Part shown: one piece after another, positions 23,096 through 31,010 of the stretch | How the letters are laid out: each line of letters begins with the position of its first letter | How positions within the stretch are numbered: the stretch's first letter is position 1 | Assembly (NCBI GenBank): GCA_020072765.1 | Contig: JAIQGD010000035.1 | Location: 1 to 34,807, forward strand | Direction of reading: 5' to 3' | Source: Terriglobia bacterium | GTDB lineage: Bacteria; Acidobacteriota; Terriglobia; Acidiferrales; UBA7541 | DNA: 34,807 nucleotides | Program-made: the position numbers and the translations under genes | Notes under the pieces: model-generated | The model's database searches: none | What the model saw: only the letters and a program-made list of their open reading frames with translations | What the model was told of the DNA's origin: nothing

Positions 23096-23896
23096 ATGCC
23101 CTTCGCAACTGTTGGGAAAAACCGCCTCTACTACCGCCTGGAGGGGCACAACGGTCTCCCCGTGCTCGTCCTCTCGCATTCCATCGGCGTGGACCACGGA
23201 CTCTGGGCCCCGCAGATGCACGACCTGCTCGCACATTTCCAAATCCTGCGCTACGACACGCGCGGGCACGGCGCCTCCGACGCGCCGCACGCGGAATACT
23301 CCATCGAAGATCTCGCCTGCGACGTTCTAGGCCTCGCCGACGCGCTCGGCATCGCCCAGTTCGCCTTCTGCGGACTCTCCCTGGGCGGCATGACCGGCCA
23401 GTGGCTCGGCATGCACGCCTCCGAGCGCCTCACCGCGCTGGTCCTCGCCAACAACTCCCCGCGCGCCGGATCGAAAGCCGCTTGGGACGACCGCCGCACC
23501 GCCGTCTTCGCCGGCGGCATGGCCTCCATCGTGGACATGGCCATGCAGCGCAATTTCCTGCCCGAGACGCTGGCGCAACGCAATCCGCACACCAGCACCC
23601 TGCGCGCCGTGTTCCTGAAAACCGATCCCGCCGGCTACGCCGGCTGCTGCTCGGCCATCCGCGACATGGACCACGTCGCGTCGCTGCGCAACATCCGCGT
23701 TCCCACGCTGGTCATCGTCGGCAACCGCGACGCCTCCACCCCCTGGGAGGGCCACGGCGAAATCCTCGCCCGCGAAATTCCCAACGCCCGCGTCGTCCGC
23801 CTCCCCTCCGCCCACCTCTCCAATATCGACTGCCCCCAACCCTTCACCGCCGCCCTCCAAGATTTCCTCCTCCCGCTCACCACACCAGCGCCGTAG
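23096..23896 (+). CDS. pcaD: 3-oxoadipate enol-lactonase
   Basis: This is a 266-residue alpha/beta hydrolase. The nucleophile elbow CGLSLGGM places S95. The acid is D212 (VGNRDASTP) and the base H240 (SAHLSN), the correct order and spacing for the fold. VLSHSIGVDHGLWAPQ and RYDTRGHGASDAP match the PcaD branch, which hydrolyses 3-oxoadipate enol-lactone to 3-oxoadipate in the beta-ketoadipate pathway. The neighbouring pcaHG genes support the call. The two intermediate enzymes, PcaB and PcaC, are not in the window; this protein has no fused C-terminal carboxymuconolactone decarboxylase domain (as in PcaL). Its last codons overlap the first unit of a repeat array. Confidence 0.88.
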   Translation: MPFATVGKNRLYYRLEGHNGLPVLVLSHSIGVDHGLWAPQMHDLLAHFQILRYDTRGHGASDAPHAEYSIEDLACDVLGLADALGIAQFAFCGLSLGGMTGQWLGMHASERLTALVLANNSPRAGSKAAWDDRRTAVFAGGMASIVDMAMQRNFLPETLAQRNPHTSTLRAVFLKTDPAGYAGCCSAIRDMDHVASLRNIRVPTLVIVGNRDASTPWEGHGEILAREIPNARVVRLPSAHLSNIDCPQPFTAALQDFLLPLTTPAP

Positions 23897-24125
23897 GCGC
23901 GCTACACGTTAGCCCAACCCGTGAGGGTTGGGCGGCCCGGGACACAATTACCCCATTCATTCCCGGCGAGCGCCGAAGGCGCGCTACACGTTAGCCCAGC
24001 CCGCAAGGGGGCTCATTCCAAATCAGCGCCGGAGGCGCGTAACACGTTAGCCCAACCCGCAAGGGTTGGGCGGGCCGCCCCGGGCCAAATCCCCTTTTTA
24101 TTCTCAACGAGCGCCGTAGGCGCGA
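23887..24125. repeat. Tandem array of REP-like double palindromes
   Basis: Four units begin at 23887, 23969, 24025 and 24110 (the last partial). Each has a gcgccg-nag-gcgc palindrome, the string acacgttagccc, and a hairpin of the cccaacccg-c/t-aagggttggg type. The array overlaps the end of pcaD and stops 22 bases before the transposase remnant. Confidence 0.85.
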
Positions 24126-24146
24126 CACCTACCCACAAATGAATCT

Positions 24147-24680
24147 CTAACCAAATACAAATTTCGGATCAAACTCCAAGCCGTGCTTTTTCAATAACGC
24201 CACAAATTCCACATCGAAACTCATCTTCCTGTGATGCGCTTCCTGATTTCGTATGTAGCGCACCACCACGGGAACAATCGACCGGCTCACGCTAAACACC
24301 CCGTATCCCTGCTGCCACGCAAATGGGTGCCCTTCCTCGTTCGCCCATCGCGACGAATTCGATTTGATCGCCAAAACCGCCTGGGCCACCGCCAACCGCG
24401 GCGGCACCTGGATGAGCAAATGCATGTGGTCCTCCATCCCGCCCACCGCGTGAACAAAAATTCCAAGCTGATGGCAAATCCCCGCCGTGTACGCCCACAT
24501 CCGCGGCTGCCACTCTCGCGCAATCGCTTGGGGGCCGCTAAGGGGCCTAAATTGCTTCCATGTCGAAGCAATTCGGAGCCTCCGTGGCGAAGCAATTTGG
24601 AGCTTCAACGTCGAATGCATTTTCACGGCAATTGGCCAGCCGTTCCGTTGGCTTCTCGCGAGGCTTGCGCGCCTCCGCAT
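24147..24680 (-). pseudogene. IS200-like / REP-associated tyrosine transposase, 5'-truncated
   Basis: Recognisable Y1-transposase sequence runs from about 24530 down to the stop at 24147. It includes QPRMWAYTAGICHQLG, the HUH metal motif EDHMHLLIQV, FAWQQGYGVFSVS and the helix VRYIRNQEAHHRKMSF carrying the catalytic tyrosine, then KKHGLEFD. The usual first ~25-30 residues (a TYxxLxYHxVFSTK-type strand) are missing. In their place the frame continues through unrelated sequence containing 24-bp tandem repeats, up to an ATG at 24680. The missing strand is part of the catalytic core, so activity is unlikely unless an internal product folds. The family uses single-strand hairpins as substrate; a hairpin array lies just beyond its stop. 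Confidence 0.75.
24550..24608. repeat. Hairpin and two 24-bp tandem repeats at the transposase break
   Basis: aattgctt (24550-24557) pairs with aagcaatt (24566-24573). Two 24-bp units (24561-24584 and 24585-24608) agree at 19 positions around gaagcaatt-c/t-ggagc. They replace the expected 5' end of the transposase gene. Confidence 0.65.
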
Positions 24681-24857
24681 GCGACCTGCTCATGAACAAC
24701 ACGGCGCGTGATACTATCGCGGCGGATCACCGCGCGCATGCGTTGCGGGTGCGCATTCGGCGCGGCGTGTGGTCCGGCCCCAGAACGTGATTTAGATTTT
24801 CTTCCTGGGGCAAACATCCGCAGCGGCCGGTCTCAACTTTTCGCGAGGAGTGAATTC

Positions 24858-25385
24858 ATGCACTTAGACCTGCAATATCCCATCGGCAAATGGGAGCGCG
24901 TTAAAAATGCCACGGACGCGCAGCGCGGCGCCTTCATCGACGCGATTGCCGCTGCGCCCGCGAGCCTCGCCGCCGCCGTCGCGGGTCTCACGCCCGCGCA
25001 GCTCGACACAACTTATCGTCCCGGCGGCTGGACCATCCGCCAGGTGGTCCATCACGTGCCCGATAGCCACATGAACGCTTACGTGCGCTTCAAGCTCGCG
25101 CTCACCGAAGACGTGCCCACTATCAAGCCCTACGACGAAGCGCGCTGGGCCGAACTCCCCGACGTGAAGACCACTCCCATCGAGACCTCGCTGGCGCTGC
25201 TCGAAAACCTTCACCGGCGCTGGGTAATTTTGCTGCGCGCGCTCACATCGGAAAACTGGGCGCGCACATTCAAGCATCCGGATCTTGGCCCGCTCACGCT
25301 CGACACCACCGTGCAGCTCTACGCCTGGCACGGCCGGCACCACGTGGCGCACATCACCGGGCTGCGCAGCCGCAGTAACTGGTAG
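24858..25385 (+). CDS. YfiT-like DinB-superfamily metal-dependent protein
   Basis: A 175-residue four-helix-bundle DinB_2 protein close to B. subtilis YfiT, named a putative metal-dependent hydrolase. The YfiT pattern is continuous: YPIGKWE, GGWTIRQVVHHVPDSHMNAYVRFKLALTED, TIKPYDEARWAEL, and a C-terminal WHGRHHVAHI. Candidate zinc ligands are one histidine of the HH pair at 65-66 and two in H158-H165. Relatives (the DinB/BstA group) act as thiol transferases, for example with bacillithiol, but the substrate here is unknown. GAGGAG lies 7 bases upstream of the ATG. Confidence 0.9.
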   Translation: MHLDLQYPIGKWERVKNATDAQRGAFIDAIAAAPASLAAAVAGLTPAQLDTTYRPGGWTIRQVVHHVPDSHMNAYVRFKLALTEDVPTIKPYDEARWAELPDVKTTPIETSLALLENLHRRWVILLRALTSENWARTFKHPDLGPLTLDTTVQLYAWHGRHHVAHITGLRSRSNW

Positions 25386-25444
25386 CCGCCCGCTCGCGCC
25401 TCGCGCTGTGGTCCGTCCGCTCGTCCGGCGCTGTCACGGAGCGA

Positions 25445-25480
25445 TTGACTTTCGGCCGGCAAAACGTGGATTCTAGTGGC
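25445..25480 (+). promoter_or_regulatory. Possible promoter before the plus-strand O-methyltransferase
   Basis: TTGACT at 25445-25450 is a good -35. The best -10 (gattct, 25470-25475) needs a 19-base spacer, so the call is weak. Confidence 0.35.
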
Positions 25481-25516
25481 CCACAAAACACCGCCATCAA
25501 GGAGACGAAGCATCCG

Positions 25517-26542
25517 ATGAGTTCCCAAATGCCGTCGCAGGCCACGCCCCAGCGTTTGATGCAGATTGTTTGGAGCTTCGCGCAACCTCTCGCCCTGCAG
25601 GCCGCCATTGAAAACCGCGTGTTCGACGTGCTCGACGCCGGTCCCAAGACCATCGAGGAAGTCAGCCAAGCAACTGGCGCATCCGTGCGCGGGCTCGCCG
25701 CGGTGATGAACCTGCTGGTCGGCATTCAGTTCCTGGCCAAGACGCCGGACGGCCGCTACGCACTAACGCCGGAGAGCTCCGCCTTCCTGGTCAGCACGAA
25801 GCCCGGCTATTACGGCGGGTTCGTTCGCCAGATCGTTTCCGGACTGATCCCTCACTTTCTGCAGCTGCCGGAGATCGTGCGCACCGGAAAGCCCGTGGAG
25901 AATCACGTCGGCAGTTCCGAGGCGCCGGAGTTTTTCGAGGAACTTGTGGTGAACATTCTGCCGGTGGCGTATGCGGGTGCGCGGGCCGTCGCCGAGGCGC
26001 TGGGCGTTTCACGCGCCGTCCAGCCGGTGCCGGTGCTGGATATCGGTGCGGGTTCCGGGGTGTGGGGCATCGCGCTGGCGCAGGCCTCGCCGCAGGTGCG
26101 CGTCACCGCCGTCGACTTTCCCGGCGTGCTGGCGGTCACGCGCAAAGTGGCCCAGCAATTTGGCGTCGCCGATCAATTCACCTGCGCGGGCGGGGACATA
26201 TTCAAGGACGATCTCGGCAGCGGCTACGCCGTGGCCACCCTGGGACACATCCTCCACATGGCCGGCCCGGACGCCAACCGATCCTTGCTGAAGAGAATTT
26301 TCAGCGCGCTGGCCCCGGGGGGAACGCTCGTCATCGGGGAATTTATCGTCAACGAGGATCGCACCGGGCCGGTGGAGCCTCTCGCCTTCGCCATCAACAT
26401 GCTGATCCACACGGAGAATGGAAACGCCTACACGCTGGGGGAGATTCGCGCGTGGCTTCAGGAAGCCGGGTTCGTGAATATTCGTACGCTGGCTGCTCCC
26501 GCTCCATCACCGCTGGTGCTCGCCGACAAACCGGGGAAATGA
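25517..26542 (+). CDS. SAM-dependent O-methyltransferase, plant-COMT-like family (1)
   Basis: This is a 341-residue class I methyltransferase of the Methyltransf_2 family. The N-terminal ~100 residues are the helical dimerisation domain (ALQAAIENRVFDVLDAGPKTIEEVSQATGASVR). The SAM loop VLDIGAGSGVWG is at ~172-183, and AVDFPGVLAV holds the acidic ribose binder. At the catalytic region the motif is LGHILHMAGPD: the histidine is kept, but the usual HDW/D is HMA, which may alter acid-base chemistry. ALAPGGTLVIGEFIV is motif VI. Family members methylate phenolic or polyketide hydroxyls, or demethylate. AAGGAG is 11 bases upstream of the start. A related methyltransferase lies on the opposite strand at 27775-28824. 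Substrate unknown. Confidence 0.87.
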   Translation: MSSQMPSQATPQRLMQIVWSFAQPLALQAAIENRVFDVLDAGPKTIEEVSQATGASVRGLAAVMNLLVGIQFLAKTPDGRYALTPESSAFLVSTKPGYYGGFVRQIVSGLIPHFLQLPEIVRTGKPVENHVGSSEAPEFFEELVVNILPVAYAGARAVAEALGVSRAVQPVPVLDIGAGSGVWGIALAQASPQVRVTAVDFPGVLAVTRKVAQQFGVADQFTCAGGDIFKDDLGSGYAVATLGHILHMAGPDANRSLLKRIFSALAPGGTLVIGEFIVNEDRTGPVEPLAFAINMLIHTENGNAYTLGEIRAWLQEAGFVNIRTLAAPAPSPLVLADKPGK

Positions 26543-26821
26543 GCCGCGCCGTAATTTCGTTGGGCGGCGGGGCAGCTTCGCCGCAAAAGTGCGGTCCGGC
26601 TGCCAGCTGGGCCAGCTCGAATCGGCTATGCGGTTTCCTACAGGAATTGTAACTTTTCGTTCCCGCGCCGCCTTCCCGGGCCGGCAAGCCTATTGATTAA
26701 CTAGCTGCTAATGCGGAGGTTTTCTTCTGGCAGTCCATTTGCAGTGTCAGACTATGGGGTAGAGGTGTCGACGGCGCCGGAAATCCAGGTTGGCACCACA
26801 AATCTTTTGGGGGATAGGGTT

Positions 26822-27157
26822 ATGGGAACGCGTGAATGTCCATTCTGCGGAAAGACCATCGCTGACCATCTGACTCACTGCTCCCGCTGCCGGGAGCCTC
26901 TGCCGGAAATGTCTCGGTCAATTCAGGCATCACCGAAGGTGTCGCGCGAAGCGGCAGAGGGCGGGCACACGATTCGCCGCGGGCTGCTGTACATGTTCTT
27001 CGCGGCGGTGATCGGATACTTCGCCAGCGGATCGAGTCCGTTGGCGCTGCCCGTGACCGTTCCCCAGGAAGTGGCACACTATCTGGTGCCCCTGATGTTC
27101 CTGAGCGGACTCGCTCTGACCCTCTACGGCTTTTACAAACGGAACATGATGGCCTGA
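26822..27157 (+). CDS. Small zinc-ribbon membrane protein
   Basis: This is a 111-residue hypothetical protein. CPFCGKTIADHLTHCSRC is a four-cysteine zinc ribbon at residues 6-23. Two hydrophobic segments follow: LLYMFFAAVIGYFASG and YLVPLMFLSGLALTLYGFY, separated by about 20 residues, so both the ribbon and the short KRNMMA tail are probably cytoplasmic. The ATG at 26822 directly before the ribbon was chosen; the frame extends upstream to 26711, but that part has no motif and no ribosome site. The 279 bases before it contain no other gene. Function unknown. Confidence 0.65.
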   Translation: MGTRECPFCGKTIADHLTHCSRCREPLPEMSRSIQASPKVSREAAEGGHTIRRGLLYMFFAAVIGYFASGSSPLALPVTVPQEVAHYLVPLMFLSGLALTLYGFYKRNMMA

Positions 27158-27338
27158 AATTTTTCCCCGCCACACCCGGCGCCCGCGCGGCGCACTTCCG
27201 CTGCGCGCCGGCCGCTGCGCAACGCAACCGCACGAATCCTCCGGCACTCCTCCCGAAAACTTGACAACCGAAACGGCCCGGCTCAGACTGCCGGCAGGCC
27301 CGCACGAAATTCACCGAAACCAGCAGGAGGATCAGGCG

Positions 27339-27749
27339 ATGAGGACCAACTATCCCGCGGTGTTGGTTTGCGCAGTGGTCTACTGGCTACTTGGGGCGGT
27401 CTGGTATGACGTGTTGTTCAGCAAGCCGTGGATGGCGTTGGAACAGTTCACCGACGCTCAGGTGAAGAGCTTCGGTCCGGTCTGGCCCTACGTGATCACG
27501 CTGGCGCTGAACCTGCTGATCGCGTTCGTGCTCGCGCAAGTTTGCCTTTGGCGCAACGCCGACACCGCGGCCCGCGGCGCGGCCATCGGCATTCTGCTGT
27601 GGCTCGGCCTCGTCGGACCGATCACGTTCTCAACCTACATGTACGAAATGCGGCCGAAGGGGCTGTTCGCCATCAACGAATTCTATCCGCTGGCCGGCCT
27701 GTGCCTGATGGGCGCAATCCTCGGCGCGTGGAAAAAGAAAGCCGCCTAG
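27339..27749 (+). CDS. DUF1761-like four-helix membrane protein
   Basis: A 136-residue integral membrane protein with four predicted membrane segments, starting YPAVLVCAVVYWLLGAVWYDVLFSKPW. The pattern of a first helix ending in WY..LF.K.W, then WPYVITLALNLLIAFVLAQ, a third helix and a final LAGLCLMGAILGAWKKK tail is the DUF1761 family, whose function is unknown. AGGAGG 9 bases upstream fixes the ATG at 27339; the in-frame ATG-less region before it is not conserved. It converges with the methyltransferase gene 25 bases downstream. Confidence 0.8.
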   Translation: MRTNYPAVLVCAVVYWLLGAVWYDVLFSKPWMALEQFTDAQVKSFGPVWPYVITLALNLLIAFVLAQVCLWRNADTAARGAAIGILLWLGLVGPITFSTYMYEMRPKGLFAINEFYPLAGLCLMGAILGAWKKKAA

Positions 27750-27774
27750 GCGCGCGCCCGTTGCCGCGCGCTGT

Positions 27775-28824
27775 TCAGGCCTTGACGGCCTCGATGACGC
27801 AGTAGGGGGATTTGGTCCGGACGACGCGCGCCAGGCGCAATCCGGCCTGCGAGAAGAGTTCGGCGAAATCGCGTTCGGTGCGCTCGCGGCCGCCGGCCAT
27901 GGCTAGCATTTCCATGTCGATCCACTTCGCAAGACTGGGCTCATTGCCCGGATCGATCACGAATTCGATCAGAAGCACTTTGCCGCCGGAGCCGCGCATG
28001 GCGCGCGCGCAATTTTTGAGGATGGCGACGGAGCGGGCATCATCCCAATCGTGGATGACGGATTTCAGCACGTAGCTATCGGCCGGCGGAACGCCCTGAA
28101 AGAAATCTCCGCCGGCAATCTCGCAGCGGGACGCCAGTCCCAGCGAGTCGATGCGCGGTTTCGCGCCCGCCACCACATCGGGCAAGTCGCAGACGATGCC
28201 GCGCAGCCCGGGATGCTTCTGCAAAATGGCGGCGAGCAGGAACCCGTGTCCCCCGCCGACATCGGCCAGCGTGCCGAGCCCGCCGAAATCGTATTCCTCG
28301 AGGACCGGCCCGATGAGCCACGCGCTGAGGTTGGTCATGGCGGCGTTGAACACCGCGTGTTCGGCGGCGTCCTGCTGGAGATAATCAAACGCCTCGAAGC
28401 CAGTGGCTTTTTTGACGGCGGTGGCGCCGGTCTTCACCGAGTGCATGAACTCCGCGAAAACGCGCAGGTGAAACGGATCGGCCAACCACAGCACGATTTC
28501 GTGCAGCGAACCGGGAGTCCCCGCACGGAGCAGCTCGGAGGCCGCGGTGTTGGCAAAGATTCCGGGCGCCGTTTCGGTGAAGACGCCGATGCACGCCAGC
28601 GCGCGCAGCACGCGGTAGAGCGCATTTTCGTTCACGCCCCCGGCCCCCCAGGCCAGCTCCGCCACGGGCCGCGGCCCTGCCGCCAGCAGATCCGCGATCT
28701 TGAGTTTCGCGGCGGTGTGCAGACAGATCGCCGGCATGTAGCCGGTGGCGAACTGCAGGATCTGGTTGCGCGGGTCCGGCGCGGAACCCTTCGGTGCAGT
28801 ATTCGGCGCGGATGAAACGGTCAT
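27775..28824 (-). CDS. SAM-dependent O-methyltransferase, plant-COMT-like family (2)
   Basis: A 349-residue Methyltransf_2 protein. It has an N-terminal dimerisation domain (QFATGYMPAICLHTAAKLKIADLLAAGPR), an SAM loop LADVGGGHGFLLAA, a strand-2 acidic region VCDLPDVV, the canonical catalytic block VIHDWDDARSVAIL, and GGKVLLIEFVIDPG. Unlike the plus-strand paralogue it retains the HDW.D catalytic motif, so it looks like an active O-methyltransferase of the hydroxyneurosporene/phenolic type. AGGAGG lies 5 bases before the ATG. A TACTAT -10 candidate occurs at 28871-28876 on this strand. No biosynthetic cluster surrounds it, so the substrate is unassigned. Confidence 0.9.
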   Translation of the reverse strand: MTVSSAPNTAPKGSAPDPRNQILQFATGYMPAICLHTAAKLKIADLLAAGPRPVAELAWGAGGVNENALYRVLRALACIGVFTETAPGIFANTAASELLRAGTPGSLHEIVLWLADPFHLRVFAEFMHSVKTGATAVKKATGFEAFDYLQQDAAEHAVFNAAMTNLSAWLIGPVLEEYDFGGLGTLADVGGGHGFLLAAILQKHPGLRGIVCDLPDVVAGAKPRIDSLGLASRCEIAGGDFFQGVPPADSYVLKSVIHDWDDARSVAILKNCARAMRGSGGKVLLIEFVIDPGNEPSLAKWIDMEMLAMAGGRERTERDFAELFSQAGLRLARVVRTKSPYCVIEAVKA

Positions 28825-29111
28825 GGAGCCTCCTGGGTGTGGTGAATGGACTCGATTGCGTGGGCAAATCATAGTACACGCCGCGAACCCGCGCCAACGA
28901 ATTGCCGCCCCGGTGTGCTTGCTGTCTAACAGGACGCCGGGAGTGAAGCCACGCAAACGGGCCTGGCGGCATCCCTTAGCGTGTCGCCGGGGCTGGCATA
29001 TTGAGCAACCCGGGGACATGCCCGGCAGGCGGGCCAACACGTTCTCCTAGAATGAGGAGGCCGCGCGCGCACCGGGAGCGGACGCAATTCAGGTGTACTG
29101 GGAGGAACCTT

Positions 29112-31010
29112 ATGAAAGCAGTTACACCATTTCTTGTGGCGATTCTGTTCCTGCTGGGCGGCGGAGCTTCCGCGCAGGAGACGGCGCATGCGCCGGGCTG
29201 GGTGGTCCTGCCGCTGGAAGAGTACCGGATGCTTCATGGCCGGGCTTATCCCACGGAACGCGGCCCGGAGCCGCCTCCGGTGGATGCGACGCTGACGCGC
29301 GTGGACTACGATTTGCGGATTGAGAACGAAGTGGCGGTGGGCCGCGCGGTCCTGACCGTGGATGTGCTGAAGGACGGGTGGGTGCGCGTGGCGATTCCCG
29401 CAGGCCTGCTGGTGCGCAAGGCGGAGTTGGACGGCAAGGCGGTGGCGCTGGTGCCAAGCGGCGGGGAGAGAGGGGGCGGCCAACTCTCGGCGGTGTTGTC
29501 GCACCCGGGCCGTGCCGCGCTGTCCCTGGACGTGGTGCTTCCGGTGGCGGCGGCGAGCGCGCAGGAAAGCCTGATGTTGCCGACGGCCGGATCCGGCGTG
29601 ACGCGCGCGTCGGTGGAGATTCCCCGGCAGGGCGTGGACATCCGGCTGAGCGGCGGAATTTTGTCGGAGCATTCGGAATCCGGCGCGGGCAGCAAGTGGC
29701 TGGCCTACGGCAACGGGAGTGAAACGCTGACGCTGACCTGGCAGCGCAAGGTGGAAGATCACCGCGGCAGCGAACCGCTGCGCTGGCGCGGCTCGTTGAC
29801 GCAGCTGGTGAGCCTGGGTGAAGACTCGACAGCGATCTACGCGGAGGCGAACGCGGAGGTCGTGCAGGGGCTGGCGCGCGACATCCGCATCCGGGTGCCG
29901 GCGGGGGTGACGATCAATCAGGTGATGGGCGCGCTGGTGGCGGACTGGAACACCAAGGGGAACGAACTGGTGGTGACGTTCCTGGAGCCGGTGGAGCACT
30001 CGGCGCGGTTTGTGGTCACCGGAGAAACGCGCCTGCCGCGAGACGGGAAGATCGAGGTGCCACTGCTGCGGCTGGTCGATCCCGTGCGGGAGACGGGAGG
30101 CGTGGGGGTGGAGGTGACCGGAGCGGGGGAGATCAAGGATTTGAAGCCGCGCGGACTGGAAAACGCGGACGCCAGCGATCTGGGCGAGATCGTGTCCAGC
30201 CGGCAATCGCCCTCGTTGGTGGCGTTCCGGTTCCGCGTGGGCGGGGCGGAGATGGAACGGGCCCTGACAGTGGACGTCACGCGGTATACGCAGCAAGCGG
30301 TCCTGATGGCGAACATCGAGGAAGCCCGGTACAAGGTGCTGGAAAGCAAGGATGGAAAGACGCTGGTGGAAGCGCGCTACGCCGTGCGCAATAACCAGAG
30401 AAACTTCGTCAAGATCACGTTGCCGCCGGGGGCGGTGCTGTGGAGCGCGTCGTTGGCGGGCAAGCCGATCCGGCCCGGGCAGGCTCCGGACGGCAGCCTG
30501 CTGCTTCCGGTGGAAAAAGCGCGCGGCGGGGAGGAAGCGCCGGCGTTTGCGCTGGAGGTGTTGTATGTGGCGCGGGCGTCCGCGTGGAGCGAGCGGGGAA
30601 AATTCGCGCTGTCGTTGCCCGCGGTGGATCTTCCCATCTCGCGCACCGGGCTGGAGCTTTTTTATCCACCCCTGTTCAAGGTGACGGCGGACCCGGGCAC
30701 GTTTCGAACGGAAACGTACGCGGACCCCATGTCGGTGGCTCTCAATGCGGGCAGAGATGAACTGGTGGCCAGCGAGACGAGGGCGGGGGCCGAAACCCCG
30801 GCCGCGCCGCAAAGGAAAGATACCCAGTCTCTGCTCGATCAGTTTTCAGCCAAGTCCAAGACCGGGCGGGCCGCGGGGATTTTGCCGGTTCGGATTTCGT
30901 TCCCGGCGTTTGGCCCGTCGCTGTTTCTTGTGTCGGAATTGACGAGCGAGAACCAGGCGCCGGCGGTGGCGTTGAGTTACCAGCAGGAGAAAAAGGGAGG
31001 TGCGCGATGA
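29112..31010 (+). CDS. Secreted paralogue A, large beta-rich protein of unknown function
   Basis: This 632-residue protein has a clear signal peptide (MKAVTPFLVAILFLLGGGASA, cleavage before QE). I do not recognise a named family. The mature part begins WVVLPLEEYRMLHGRA and is almost entirely beta-strand-like, with repeated VxVxLP patterns (VRVAIPAGLLVRKAELDG, NFVKITLPPGAVLWSASLAG). The late block LSLPAVDLPISRTGLEL.YPP.FKV and the C-terminal GILPVRISFPAFGPSLFLVS are matched in the next gene. GGAGGAAC stands before the ATG. The stop overlaps the following start in ATGA, so the two are coupled. Probably periplasmic or outer-surface; no cysteines or lipobox, no enzyme motif seen. Confidence 0.8.
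   Translation: MKAVTPFLVAILFLLGGGASAQETAHAPGWVVLPLEEYRMLHGRAYPTERGPEPPPVDATLTRVDYDLRIENEVAVGRAVLTVDVLKDGWVRVAIPAGLLVRKAELDGKAVALVPSGGERGGGQLSAVLSHPGRAALSLDVVLPVAAASAQESLMLPTAGSGVTRASVEIPRQGVDIRLSGGILSEHSESGAGSKWLAYGNGSETLTLTWQRKVEDHRGSEPLRWRGSLTQLVSLGEDSTAIYAEANAEVVQGLARDIRIRVPAGVTINQVMGALVADWNTKGNELVVTFLEPVEHSARFVVTGETRLPRDGKIEVPLLRLVDPVRETGGVGVEVTGAGEIKDLKPRGLENADASDLGEIVSSRQSPSLVAFRFRVGGAEMERALTVDVTRYTQQAVLMANIEEARYKVLESKDGKTLVEARYAVRNNQRNFVKITLPPGAVLWSASLAGKPIRPGQAPDGSLLLPVEKARGGEEAPAFALEVLYVARASAWSERGKFALSLPAVDLPISRTGLELFYPPLFKVTADPGTFRTETYADPMSVALNAGRDELVASETRAGAETPAAPQRKDTQSLLDQFSAKSKTGRAAGILPVRISFPAFGPSLFLVSELTSENQAPAVALSYQQEKKGGAR

Noticed and set aside
23887-24125. CRISPR array
   Set aside because: Units are palindromic, irregularly spaced (82, 56, 85 bases) and lack uniform unique spacers or cas genes; they fit REP-type repeats.
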